From Treponema sp. OMZ 798 (GTDB taxonomy: Bacteria > Spirochaetota > Spirochaetia > Treponematales > Treponemataceae), in assembly GCF_024181385.1 (NCBI RefSeq), contig NZ_CP051305.1:62001-126000 (forward strand): 64,000 bases of DNA, in the 5' to 3' direction. Below are positions 29,801 to 36,959 of this stretch, piece by piece. Position 1 is the stretch's first letter. Each line of letters starts with the position of its first letter. Below the pieces are notes generated by a model that was not told the origin of the DNA, ran no database searches, and worked only from the letters and a program-made list of their open reading frames with translations. Made by a program: the position numbers and the translations under genes.

Positions 29801-31163
29801 CAACGGCCCCGACTTTTTCAGTATGAGTAACGGAACAAGCAATTCGTATACAAAGTGGCAAAGAAACTATGACGACTATGGTAATGTGGAGTTTGTATAC
29901 GACAGTGTAGGAAAGTCACACGGTGTAGCTGTAGGACGGGATATAAACTCGGGCGGTAATCAAGGCGGTAAATTTGCTTATTTTACAAGTCAATGGGGAA
30001 CCGGCAGTGTTTCGGATCAGGGTGCCAATTATAACGGACAACAATCCTTACGATTGGAATCTATCGGGCAAGTTGACGATATGAATGGATCAGGAGGTGC
30101 CATACTCGATAAAACCCGTATCCAGCACCCCTCTCTTGCGGCGGCAAAACGTACTGCTAATGAAACACGGGTTTATCTTGCCTATTATGACGGCATAAAC
30201 GATCAAATACGGTTTAAGTACGGCACTATTGCGGATTCATTGACATATACAAGCCCGCCTGCAAACAATGAAAATCCCAGTCCGACCCGATTCGGGCAGT
30301 TTGTAGATGAAGCATCGAAACGAGCAGTACAGCCGTACAGCCAAGCCAATGTAAGTATCGTTGCAGGAGAATATAAAAGCAGTTCCGCCGTTGTTAATAC
30401 GGGTAACGCTACGGGAACCTATTTGTCACTAGGTGTTGTGTCGGGTACCACGGCGGCGGCGGATACGGCCGTCTTAATTTGGTTTGACGAAACGAACCGA
30501 AAGCTTAAATACACCTATAAAACCGATCCGCAAAACGGAAACCACGCTTCTCAAAGCGGCAACGGCAGCGGAACTTGGAAAAAACCTATAGATGTTTTCA
30601 ATAAGATGAATGTGGGCGAATACTGCAAGATTGCCGTCGATAAGGCCGGCGGTATACATATTGCAGCCTTTGACTCGGATACGGCTGATTTGAAGTACGC
30701 TTATTTGGCAAGCTATAATGCTGCGAGTTTCCAAACCTCTACGGTTGATTCTTACGGCATAGCCGGAACTCATATTACTTTGGATGTCGCATATACGGCG
30801 GCCGGTAAGCCGGTACCCTATATAGGCTACTACTCGGCTTCCGCGGGACGCTCCAAACTTGCCTATCTTGTGGATACGGAAACGGGCGTATCCGGCTCGG
30901 CCCAGGGTACCGATGATACCGGCTACTTTACCGGTAAGTGGGAGGTTTCGGTTGTGCCGACTGCCAGCCGTGTCCAGCAGGACAATATCAACGTCGGCGT
31001 ATGGAAAACTTCCGGAGGTGTTATCAAGAATTCCGTAACCGGCACGAATAGTTCCGGTATTGAAAACGGTACGGTATACGGCAACGGTACCGCAAATCCC
31101 GTGCTGGCTTATGCTATACGGCAGGCGATGAACGGCTATATCGAAACTGCACAAAAGAAGTAA
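23832..31163 (+). CDS. Giant lipoprotein with Ig-like modules and propeller-like C-terminus
   Basis: The 2443-residue protein begins with a lipoprotein signal peptide and lipobox (MLLTC, Cys near residue 23). Residues about 35-1900 contain many Ig-like modules related to those of the upstream gene (for example PPEGRITYPETGETPIRGSF, and TPFAELVSPKNGDALGGDIL around residue 970). The last about 500 residues consist of blade-like repeats with Ser-Leu-x-x-A / VYLAYYDG / LKYAYL / PYIGYYS patterns, suggesting a beta-propeller of the sialidase/BNR type without visible Asp-box catalysis. An AGGAGG Shine-Dalgarno precedes the start. The position directly behind the barrel-anchored Ig protein suggests a surface or periplasmic complex. 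Function is unknown; carbohydrate or matrix binding is possible. Confidence 0.7.
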   Translation: MKKNKKFLSFLVLSLFTVIMLLTCKPLVSLGTTVDVLPPEGRITYPETGETPIRGSFIIKGTAFDDEEVKSVSVMFKNKENPGIQKGPFPGHVTASGSGNVTWEIAINNESTGTEDGHPLVKIYPIPDGEYEITVTIKDKNDKITMLNKTYKIDNTPPVFIVSRPSLVAIDEDPYPTVDQYGAVMKIEGSAGDMHELSLITLKVRDDLSITKQNKENSVDIVMAAYPDQYYSDLINNGVNIDKPIRADIKLQDNARMYNGSVDNKGNESDFYYVKNEIEGSVDLNKYTAKVISDYFSGKKGKDGGTSHEQAIYDLRKSESESIRNILLNKQVKPSKNKSVFSLNPDKSPGFKVIGAHPVIFPEGSTNPAPLPAPMLFGSSSSLTVELYPNMDKNALVAGTDYAGSELKVILCKGNTVTDLKNGNYTSQSPFFDATVPSPDFSGVTQSGGLIKITKPLPGDIEPGLYRINVEGHDVKGNSDFTPYNDKNKPSNGLLIVDFKAAGAPYMFPHQPNEYQNGDVDISCAVENLAGGSVYYKIDSPADAETPTDTDFLLTQVGATNIYKGKVKVAGLSEGRRHIHFRARSTNSVFAVGQVSFVLDRTNPKEPSLLDPLQTVFSTWSRTFKGTAADMPIGSDLMGSGIDKVTYKIGAKIGGNINYEADETPARLIPPETGLTEYKWEAIVSFRQKQENYVLVSVYDKAGNKTDKEFGPYEVNTDAPQIKFDDVRFSLGATYVEASPITLVKQNTVIGNYANKQASFRIFAKNAFGIKTVKVSIGGGVEKNGTKTGVSGDYEEWTINDVDLAHVEGNPNFKLYVESNSGTVTEWPNPIVVDFTAPKVTQSSPDLQNIFFKEVKLMGNIVDESASGNVITSGVNEMTVKYKIGNSGFLTSHVHNSEELSKIIYSGGAWTIVIPDIAKYQTFSGVSAPGLGSSIYSIPIVLQASDKAGNEVTSSQFSVKFDPAGGTPFAELVSPKNGDALGGDILISGSAHVANPASGKTVKKIYLQLGKTRAELEANTAWSLNNQNYGSATGVQIYPDSGNADVYYWNHILPSEVKTDILAGADKKEVFLRVKAENSDGLIGDWTSIVSFTINTDVAQFTGIKQLVPNNAPPPDYIEETYVQNSVWVKGDLFKIKGAVRHSAGIKPNIKAESPPTLPAGYQSLDTSNTLGWFTEGNINDNGDIVTVGGLPGYAFTIPIKTSHYTKKAGNIQFDISAIDARNDGSSVPVSYTIVLRYDNSLPSAVFGTAAGKFKKAVFTATSASGVSVSLQGSENITQAVARLKKNIGNLVLFAETKDGSAKAVKITNIEVDGSHAKVTFASTGIFADSANCILIEQNPIVFDKDGSNYQLQGFAYDSGSKTKTLSVKFGDTSMADINKFDAEIGDFVSFKHSIETKNINDGMYSLKLNATDDAGNKGDEYSCPIYVRNKPLKLTNVSFSTDLNGSNSYSNNVSSGLIETVTKNGDDSYIDEVKNYSQTIDIASEFTIKNADKSQIKFELLGGYGARSYKLYKADSSGNQSGAPVKTGTLSSSNSNPELNDAINFENVDFGNAAIQDGDNQKFVIVLTDSASVEDTGRKLTLKVTFNVKTKDTRKPSAFVSPFYWNGENENSLVSNSRDKGHIEIAKVSSGAGESDVSGQVVIRGTAYHPTKLTKLTLTVDGSEKKAEYAAGSWTSLTDLKVKDTRLDVNGHWVSWEYSWITGTPGNNKQILLKAYHSGTVVSGNTVVGSLTKKNAQARTVQSLTLAPGDKAVPGQFIRIVGKTGSTDADASYLLPITSVNGSVVEWKDVLLPTVANPATDDTLMSYYLYPVGYAGDEPSFNKPAMSVNVVPYVTGIKTALSKLGGNDPDLYARTATGRYPVEDKEKIEIQGFNLTGAAVTVGGVSSGTLTDTGSPWSLTLDAGAKSGALELTVTPSGGSAVKAVNNINNNEKPYNKAKKTASNDKLTDDLFLDVWQFNSKAALPGRGVITEPVMRINPSNGMIGFAFANGPDFFSMSNGTSNSYTKWQRNYDDYGNVEFVYDSVGKSHGVAVGRDINSGGNQGGKFAYFTSQWGTGSVSDQGANYNGQQSLRLESIGQVDDMNGSGGAILDKTRIQHPSLAAAKRTANETRVYLAYYDGINDQIRFKYGTIADSLTYTSPPANNENPSPTRFGQFVDEASKRAVQPYSQANVSIVAGEYKSSSAVVNTGNATGTYLSLGVVSGTTAAADTAVLIWFDETNRKLKYTYKTDPQNGNHASQSGNGSGTWKKPIDVFNKMNVGEYCKIAVDKAGGIHIAAFDSDTADLKYAYLASYNAASFQTSTVDSYGIAGTHITLDVAYTAAGKPVPYIGYYSASAGRSKLAYLVDTETGVSGSAQGTDDTGYFTGKWEVSVVPTASRVQQDNINVGVWKTSGGVIKNSVTGTNSSGIENGTVYGNGTANPVLAYAIRQAMNGYIETAQKK

Positions 31164-31201
31164 TTGTATGGCAAGGTAGTTCCTTGTGCCTTGCCGGACG
31201 G

Positions 31202-31230
31202 CGAAGTTTGAGGCTTCGCCTCAAACTTCG
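31202..31230. repeat. Perfect 13-bp inverted repeat hairpin
   Basis: Arms CGAAGTTTGAGGC (31202-31214) and GCCTCAAACTTCG (31218-31230) flank a TTC loop, downstream of the giant lipoprotein gene. There is no following T-tract. Layout and arm length resemble the hairpin at 5898-5924. Confidence 0.75.
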
Positions 31231-31283
31231 TTGCTGCGTGGAACCACTGCCGCCCATGGCGTTACATCCGTGCGGCTAATAAA

Positions 31284-31316
31284 AATCCCCCCATCGGATT
31301 ATCCGGCGGGGGGATT
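31284..31316 (-). terminator. Intrinsic terminator of the DcrB-like gene
   Basis: AATCCCCCC (31284-31292) pairs with GGGGGGATT (31308-31316), with an inner CGGAT/ATCCG stem. On the minus strand the stem is followed by a TTTTATT tract. This ends transcription of the gene at 31325-31807 and may also catch readthrough from the surface-protein operon. Confidence 0.8.
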
Positions 31317-31324
31317 CCAATTTA

Positions 31325-31807
31325 CTAATACTTAAAGCTTTTATATATGGTTTTAAATATTTCAAGATATCGATTAAAATTATTAGGATTGGAAGTAAAT
31401 GTTAAAACATATGCTTCATTTCCTTTCATTTCAACAAACTGTATTTGGGTTACAAGTATACCATTTATATTTCCCGATATTATATGGTAATTTTTTCCTT
31501 CCTCTATCAATTTAAAATCGCCGTACACGATTTTTAGAGCTTCTCTTCCTGTTTCCAAATATTTTTTTACCGTATACTTTGTGGGTAATTTTTCAACCGC
31601 TAAATTAGCATTTTCTTGAAAGTCATCATTTTCCTCGATTGGCGAATACAACATAAATACTGTAGCCGAATCGATTCTCTGTGCCATCCAGCCTGATGGG
31701 ACGGTAATTTCATAATTATCGATTTTTATTCTCATACCGTCATCGCCAAAAACTTTTACCGCTGACAATGATATTAACAGCAGTATAAATACAAATCCTT
31801 TCTTCAT
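31325..31807 (-). CDS. Exported DcrB/PsbP-like protein
   Basis: The 160-residue protein has a clean Sec signal peptide (cleavage near VFGDD). The mature part matches the general form of DcrB-related/DUF1795 proteins: YEITVPSGWMAQRID, ENANLAVEKLP and a closing NFNRYLEIFKTIYKSF helix. Such small alpha/beta proteins are periplasmic or surface-exposed and lack known catalysis. No Cys follows the signal peptide, so it is not a lipoprotein. It is monocistronic, with its own terminator at 31284-31316. Confidence 0.65.
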   Translation of the reverse strand: MKKGFVFILLLISLSAVKVFGDDGMRIKIDNYEITVPSGWMAQRIDSATVFMLYSPIEENDDFQENANLAVEKLPTKYTVKKYLETGREALKIVYGDFKLIEEGKNYHIISGNINGILVTQIQFVEMKGNEAYVLTFTSNPNNFNRYLEIFKTIYKSFKY

Positions 31808-31960
31808 TTACGACTCCTTAAAATATGGGATGTTTTTAAAAATAAATTTTAATACCTGTTTATTATTCTAGTGGCTTTTTTATAAATTGTCTAGTGTAGG
31901 GCCCGTATTTTTTTGAATCATCTTATATAAACCTGAACCCCTTAATCTGTAATACTATGC

Positions 31961-31989
31961 TTGAATTCCCTTAAAAGCTATTGTATAAT
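31961..31989 (+). promoter_or_regulatory. Promoter abutting the GPH symporter start codon
   Basis: TTGAAT (31961-31966), a 17-bp spacer and TATAAT (31984-31989) place the transcription start at about 31996-31997, exactly at an in-frame ATG. An apparent TTG start at 31961 is the -35 element itself and is excluded. Confidence 0.75.
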
Positions 31990-31996
31990 AGTCCTT

Positions 31997-33853
31997 ATGT
32001 TAAACAAGCAAAGAAAGATGACTTGGCGGACTTATCTCGCCTATGGGGCTGCCGATTTATACGGCGGAGGATGTTTTTTTATCGTTACTACATTTGCAAT
32101 GTATTATCTGGTAAATGTAATAGGACTTCATCCGGTACTTGCAGGGCTTATTCCTGCAATCGGAAAGTTTTGGGATGCTATATCGGATCCTATGATGGGC
32201 TATATAGCCGATAATACACCGCAAAACCGCTTCGGTAAAAGAAGGGTGTGGTTTTTGGTCTCGATTGTTCCGATTGCTCTTTCCTTTATCATAATTTGGT
32301 TTCCGACCGGGATCGAAAGTCAGGCCGGAAAATTTATCTTTTATACGGTAGCCTACATTATCTTCTTTACGGTTTCTACTGTTTCGTACATACCTTATGC
32401 GGCTCTTTCAGCCGAAATAACTAAGGACTTTTCCGAAAGAAATAAACTCAACGGTTCCCGCCTTATGTTTTCTTTTATAGCTACCCTTTTAGGCGGACTT
32501 TTGGCTCAGCCTATTATCGATGCCTTTCACGGCAGTATGATGGGCTATTTTGTGATGAGTATAGTCTTTGCCCTCATCTTTGCCCTTCCGTGGATTCCTC
32601 TTTATTTTGAAACATGGGAACTGCCTGAAGAAAAACCTCAAAAAAAATCCGAAGCTAAATTTATAAAAAACTTTTTGTCTCTTTTTAAAAGCAAGTCTTG
32701 TAGAATTCATATTGCTATGTATGTATGCTCCTATGGAGCCTTGGATATAGTAATGTCTTTAGTTCTCTTCTACATTGTAGATTATTTAAACCGCGGAAGC
32801 GTTTTTGTAATAGCCCAAGGTGCTCTTTTGCTGACCATGATGGCAACCCTGCCGATTCATAACCGCATAATAAACAAGAGAGGACACAAGCCTGTCTATG
32901 TTGCAGCCCTAATCATCTTTGCTGTTTCTATAGTTCTTATGTCTCTTCATACGCCTCAAACAAATTCGTTTTTTTTAATATTGAACATGGTATTTATGGG
33001 TGTCGGAATTTCGGCAAACAATTTGATTCCTCATCAGCTGCTTCCTTTTTTGGCCGACATAGATAAGCTTATGAGCGGAGAAAACCGTGCCGGAACTTAT
33101 TCGGCGGCTATGACTCTTACCCGGAAGTTGTTTTTAGGCTTGGTGATAATGACCACAATAGGCTTTGTTTTAAGCGGCATAGGTTATAAAAATCCCGTCC
33201 CCTCGGTTTTGACTCAAAAGCAATTTAAAGAAGCTCAAGACTTGGCCGTAAAAAATAATGAAAATTTCGAAAAAATAAACAAGTATTATTCTTTGCTGGA
33301 AGACGGAAATTTTCATTTAAAATACATGAGCCGAAACACTGATGAGATTATCAGCTCTATCGACAAAAAAGTAAAAGGTAACTTTGATGAGATACCCGAA
33401 GCTGTTTTTGAAAGTTTACTTTCTTCTTTTGATAAAAAAGACTTTGAAAAGATCGATGAAAAATTCTTGCTTGAGGCTTCTTATATAAAATCGGGAGCTG
33501 TTTATAAAAAAATAGAACCGAAAGATTTTTATACTAAGACCGATTTGTATGATTTAAAAGTTTTGTTGGATAAAATAGATTTTAAATATTCAGGTATAGG
33601 GCAGGTCCAAAAACCACAGCAAAAGGAAAGCACCTTAAGAGGTGTCAAAATTTCTTTTATAATAATGCCTTTGTTTATGATTCTTTTCGGTATCTTCTTC
33701 GGCCTTAAATTTAATGTAAGCCCCGAAAACCATAAAATTATCCTTGAAGAGTTAAACAGATTGGAAGCCGGAGGCAAAAAAGAAGATGCTGATGAAAAAA
33801 CCAAGCAGGTTTGCGAGCTTTTGATAGGTGAACCTTACGGAAGAACTTCTTAA
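31997..33853 (+). CDS. GPH/MFS-family sugar-cation symporter with a large insert
   Basis: The start of the protein, TWRTYLAYGAADLYGGGCFFIVTTF, and GKFWDAISDPMMGYIADNT are signatures of the glycoside-pentoside-hexuronide:cation symporters (MelB-like), inner-membrane carriers with 12 helices. The protein is 618 residues from ATG 31997 against a usual 450-480. The excess is a charged, soluble stretch of about 140 residues between the last two helices (near residues 400-545) and a polar C-terminal tail. The promoter ends 7 nt before the ATG, so translation may start on a leaderless mRNA; ATG 32018 (MTWRTY) is the alternative. The substrate is unknown. Confidence 0.82.
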   Translation: MLNKQRKMTWRTYLAYGAADLYGGGCFFIVTTFAMYYLVNVIGLHPVLAGLIPAIGKFWDAISDPMMGYIADNTPQNRFGKRRVWFLVSIVPIALSFIIIWFPTGIESQAGKFIFYTVAYIIFFTVSTVSYIPYAALSAEITKDFSERNKLNGSRLMFSFIATLLGGLLAQPIIDAFHGSMMGYFVMSIVFALIFALPWIPLYFETWELPEEKPQKKSEAKFIKNFLSLFKSKSCRIHIAMYVCSYGALDIVMSLVLFYIVDYLNRGSVFVIAQGALLLTMMATLPIHNRIINKRGHKPVYVAALIIFAVSIVLMSLHTPQTNSFFLILNMVFMGVGISANNLIPHQLLPFLADIDKLMSGENRAGTYSAAMTLTRKLFLGLVIMTTIGFVLSGIGYKNPVPSVLTQKQFKEAQDLAVKNNENFEKINKYYSLLEDGNFHLKYMSRNTDEIISSIDKKVKGNFDEIPEAVFESLLSSFDKKDFEKIDEKFLLEASYIKSGAVYKKIEPKDFYTKTDLYDLKVLLDKIDFKYSGIGQVQKPQQKESTLRGVKISFIIMPLFMILFGIFFGLKFNVSPENHKIILEELNRLEAGGKKEDADEKTKQVCELLIGEPYGRTS

Positions 33854-33894
33854 AAGCTATCACAATAAAAATCAAAGATAACAAAAACAATAAG

Positions 33895-33930
33895 AAAAAC
33901 CTCCGAATCCGTAAAGACTAGGAGGTTTTT
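33895..33930. terminator. Bidirectional intrinsic terminator
   Basis: AAAAACCTCC (33895-33904) pairs with GGAGGTTTTT (33921-33930), giving a stem with T-tracts on both strands. It lies between the convergent GPH symporter and 2-hydroxycarboxylate transporter genes and serves both. Confidence 0.85.
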
Positions 33931-33955
33931 TATTTATTCTATAAAAGTCTTATGC

Positions 33956-35260
33956 TTAGCCGCCGAAAAATAGCGGAACCAAGAATGAGGCCAGCAAGAT
34001 TATAAAGGCCCCTCCCAAGCGGGACGATATCTGAGCAAAGGGCATCAGCTCCATTCGCTTTGAAGCTGTAAGAACGGCAACATCTCCTGTTCCTCCCATG
34101 TTTGCCATACAAAGACCCGCAGTGATCGCAGCTTCAATCGGATAAAAGCCTACAAATTTTCCTATAACTCCGGAGCCGATTATTGCACCTATTACAACCA
34201 ATAGTACGAGTACTACATATGCGAGACTGAAAGCTCCGATAATGTCACCGAGGTTTGTATAACCTATACCGATACCTACCAAGAGGGCTGCGGTAAAATT
34301 CTTTGCAACAAATTTATACCATAAGGCACAAGCGTTTTCAAATGTCTTAGGTAAGATGTTTGCAGCTTTTACAACAGCAACGCTGATAATCATCCAAGCA
34401 TAGGTATGAATATTTAAACCTACAAGTTTAAATAGGTTGGATACTATATTTCCCCAGGTAAAGAAGGCTGTTGCAATTACTATGGCGATTCCGAATTCTT
34501 GCAAAGAAAAATTCTTTTGCATTGCTTCATCGCTTGGAACTTCGAATGTTCCGCTTGCAAGAAGTTGACCGTTTCCTGTCCAAGCCGGTTTAATTTTTCC
34601 GAGCTTGTTAAGCATTCCGCCTGCGACTATGGCAAGAGCATTACCCAAGGCAACAGCCGGGACAAGTTTAGAAAGGATTTGCTCTGCAGGAATTTTTAAT
34701 GCAGAAGCAAAAACTTGCGAAATAGGTACGGCTCCGGCTCCCATTCCTCCTCCCATTATGGGAATACCAATGTGAGCAATGGCTTCGGTTGCTTTCATTC
34801 CAAAAAGCGGAGCTCCTATAGCAACAAAGAGTAAGGCTACAGCAACAGAGCCTATGATGCACGGGAAATAGCGTATAGCTGCCTTAATTAAAAGTTTTCT
34901 ATCCATTCCTAGGATTGAGCCTGTAATAAGGGCTGCAATGTAAAAGTCTAAAAAGCCTCCTCCCTTCATAAAGGTCGAAATATTTTTTAGGATACCTTCA
35001 GGCAAGATATGATAATAAGCGAGGGCGCTTGAGGCGAATATAATTACGATTGGTCCTCCGCCGAAGAATGTCTTTACTATAGGAGTATTGTCTCCGATAA
35101 TGTTTAGCACTTCGCCAAGCACCATCATCAAGAGAAGGGCTCCTATCATTCCACCCGGCAGCTTGTTCCACCAGGTTGCAGCAATTACAACGGCTGCAAC
35201 AATAACGAATAGTATGAGGGGCATGCCTAAGATCTCATACTTTTTGTTTTCGTTTACCAT
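33956..35260 (-). CDS. 2-hydroxycarboxylate transporter family (citrate/malate:Na+ type)
   Basis: The 434-residue protein has about 11 transmembrane segments and the two family re-entrant motifs: HIGIPIMGGGMGAGAVP in the first half and AGLCMANMGGTGDVAVL in the second. These are the GGxG signatures of CitS/MaeP-type symporters, which import citrate, malate or other 2-hydroxy acids with Na+ or H+. An AAGGAGG Shine-Dalgarno precedes it. It is the last gene of a four-gene minus-strand operon (spacings 17-24 bp), ended by the terminator at 33895-33930. Confidence 0.9.
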   Translation of the reverse strand: MVNENKKYEILGMPLILFVIVAAVVIAATWWNKLPGGMIGALLLMMVLGEVLNIIGDNTPIVKTFFGGGPIVIIFASSALAYYHILPEGILKNISTFMKGGGFLDFYIAALITGSILGMDRKLLIKAAIRYFPCIIGSVAVALLFVAIGAPLFGMKATEAIAHIGIPIMGGGMGAGAVPISQVFASALKIPAEQILSKLVPAVALGNALAIVAGGMLNKLGKIKPAWTGNGQLLASGTFEVPSDEAMQKNFSLQEFGIAIVIATAFFTWGNIVSNLFKLVGLNIHTYAWMIISVAVVKAANILPKTFENACALWYKFVAKNFTAALLVGIGIGYTNLGDIIGAFSLAYVVLVLLVVIGAIIGSGVIGKFVGFYPIEAAITAGLCMANMGGTGDVAVLTASKRMELMPFAQISSRLGGAFIILLASFLVPLFFGG

Positions 35261-35283
35261 AACATAACCTCCTTATTTTTTTC

Positions 35284-36939
35284 TTATTCAGAAACGACTA
35301 TATTGGTTAAATCGGTTAACTTTAATAATCTAATAGCGTTCTTACTGTCTTGGACCAATAATCCCCTGTCGCTAACTGTTATAGGTGTGTAAGGTAATAC
35401 TTCAACTGCCGACTTGGCTTGGAGTTCAAGTTTATCGTTATAGCGTCCGATGAGGTATTTTCCGTTATTATCGATTACGGCATAATAGTCTGCCTCATTT
35501 TTAACTAAAACGCTCTCTGCTGCAATATTCTCTTGACTTTGTTTAACAATCTCTAAAGATTTTGCATCGATAAGAACCAAAGCTATAACTGCATTTCCTG
35601 ATTTAGTGCCTGCAATTGCCATAAGGTTTTTGCCTACAATATGCAGGTTTCTTCCTCTGATTGTGTTGATACCCGAGGTTCTAAGCTCTTCTTCGGTTTT
35701 AAGGTCTAAAAGAACAAGTTCAGAAAGCATCTTTGAGTCGTCTACAACCTTTAAACCATAGCCGGGAATTGATGAGGCAATGGCAGCATCGCCTTCAGCC
35801 TTTTTCTCTGCCTTCTTTTCTTCGATAATTTTTTGTGTATCTGAAGCAATGTCCTTTCTGTCAGTTTGAGCTTCTTCAGTCTTTTTTTCGGCCATCTTTT
35901 CTTCTTCTTTTACTTCTTTTTTGGCCTCATCAGCTTTTTTTTGCTTTTCTTCGGCAGTTTCCTTAGCCTTTTTAGCCTCTTCTGTCTTCTTTTCGGTCTC
36001 TTTTTGAGACTTTTCAGCCTCTTTTTTCTTTTCTTCGGCTATTTTTTTATCTTCAGGTTTACCTGTTTTTACTGCCTTCTCTTCAGCTTTTTTAGCCTCT
36101 TTTTGTTTTTGCTCTGTTTCTTTCTTTTGCTTTGCAGCTTCTTTTTGCTTTGTATCGGCTTCTTTCTTTTGCTTATCGGCTTCTTTTTGCTGCTTTACGG
36201 CTTCTTTTTTTGCAAGCTCTGCACGCTTAGCGGCTTCTTCACTTTCTCTTTCTTTTAGGTCTACCATGTCTTTGCGTTTTTCAAGGTCCTTGTCCTTATC
36301 TTCACGCATTTTTTCGACAACCTTTTTATCCGAGATTGAAGTAGTGTCTACGGTGCTTATTGTTCCCGTATATTTTTGATCCGTTAGAGGAATAACTATT
36401 TGGGTTTGTCCCGGCCATTCATCGTAACGTAAGGCGATACCGGCTTTTTCTTTTGTTAAATTCTTTGTAACAATAGGCTTGTATTTTTGATTAAAAAAAT
36501 CCATATTTCCGCGGTAGACGGCATTATATATTGTAACAAAGTGTGCAAGGGTTGCGGCATCCTTATCGGAATATCCGTAAGCGGCTTTCAAATATCCTGC
36601 AATTATCAGCCTGACGTTGTTAATATGATCAACACCGGCATTTTTCCCGATAATGAAAATATCTGCATCAAGACCTTCTTTTATTGCAGGATCAACACAA
36701 TGAATAATTGCATATCTATTCATATCGCCTGCACGTCCGCTTTTTACGGCTCCTGCAAGATTCGATCCTATTCCTCTAATTGTGTCAGCACTATCTACCA
36801 CATCATGAGGTCCGGTGTAGTTAATAAATTCTATAGTCTTGTTTTTTACAGAATCAATTTCAGGCTTGTCAACTTCAATTGCAAACCCCGAAAAAACTAC
36901 CATAATTAAAAAAAACGAAAAAACTAATAGCCTTCTCAT
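35284..36939 (-). CDS. P83/100-family antigen
   Basis: The 551-residue protein has a Sec signal peptide (ending near GFAIE) and an N-terminal globular domain (about 25-210) with the family features KNKTIEFINYTGPHDVVDSADTIRGIG and NRYAIIHCVDPAIKEGLDADIFI. A long highly charged coiled coil of KEA/KQKEA repeats follows (about 215-365), then a C-terminal domain of about 170 residues. Spirochaetal P83/100 proteins are conserved immunodominant antigens of unclear function. The coiled coil is low complexity, and its length may vary between strains. The gene is third in the operon of the steroid-reductase-like protein, the propeller protein and the 2HCT transporter. Confidence 0.88.
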   Translation of the reverse strand: MRRLLVFSFFLIMVVFSGFAIEVDKPEIDSVKNKTIEFINYTGPHDVVDSADTIRGIGSNLAGAVKSGRAGDMNRYAIIHCVDPAIKEGLDADIFIIGKNAGVDHINNVRLIIAGYLKAAYGYSDKDAATLAHFVTIYNAVYRGNMDFFNQKYKPIVTKNLTKEKAGIALRYDEWPGQTQIVIPLTDQKYTGTISTVDTTSISDKKVVEKMREDKDKDLEKRKDMVDLKERESEEAAKRAELAKKEAVKQQKEADKQKKEADTKQKEAAKQKKETEQKQKEAKKAEEKAVKTGKPEDKKIAEEKKKEAEKSQKETEKKTEEAKKAKETAEEKQKKADEAKKEVKEEEKMAEKKTEEAQTDRKDIASDTQKIIEEKKAEKKAEGDAAIASSIPGYGLKVVDDSKMLSELVLLDLKTEEELRTSGINTIRGRNLHIVGKNLMAIAGTKSGNAVIALVLIDAKSLEIVKQSQENIAAESVLVKNEADYYAVIDNNGKYLIGRYNDKLELQAKSAVEVLPYTPITVSDRGLLVQDSKNAIRLLKLTDLTNIVVSE

Positions 36940-36959
36940 AAGTAAATCCTCCGTTCTTT

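Noticed and set aside
31961..31996. Extending the GPH symporter to the TTG at 31961
   Set aside because: That TTG is the first base triplet of the -35 element; transcription starts about 35 nt later.
35866..36258. A 130-residue Phe/Leu-rich plus-strand reading frame
   Set aside because: It is the complement of the Lys/Glu-rich coiled coil of the P83/100 gene.
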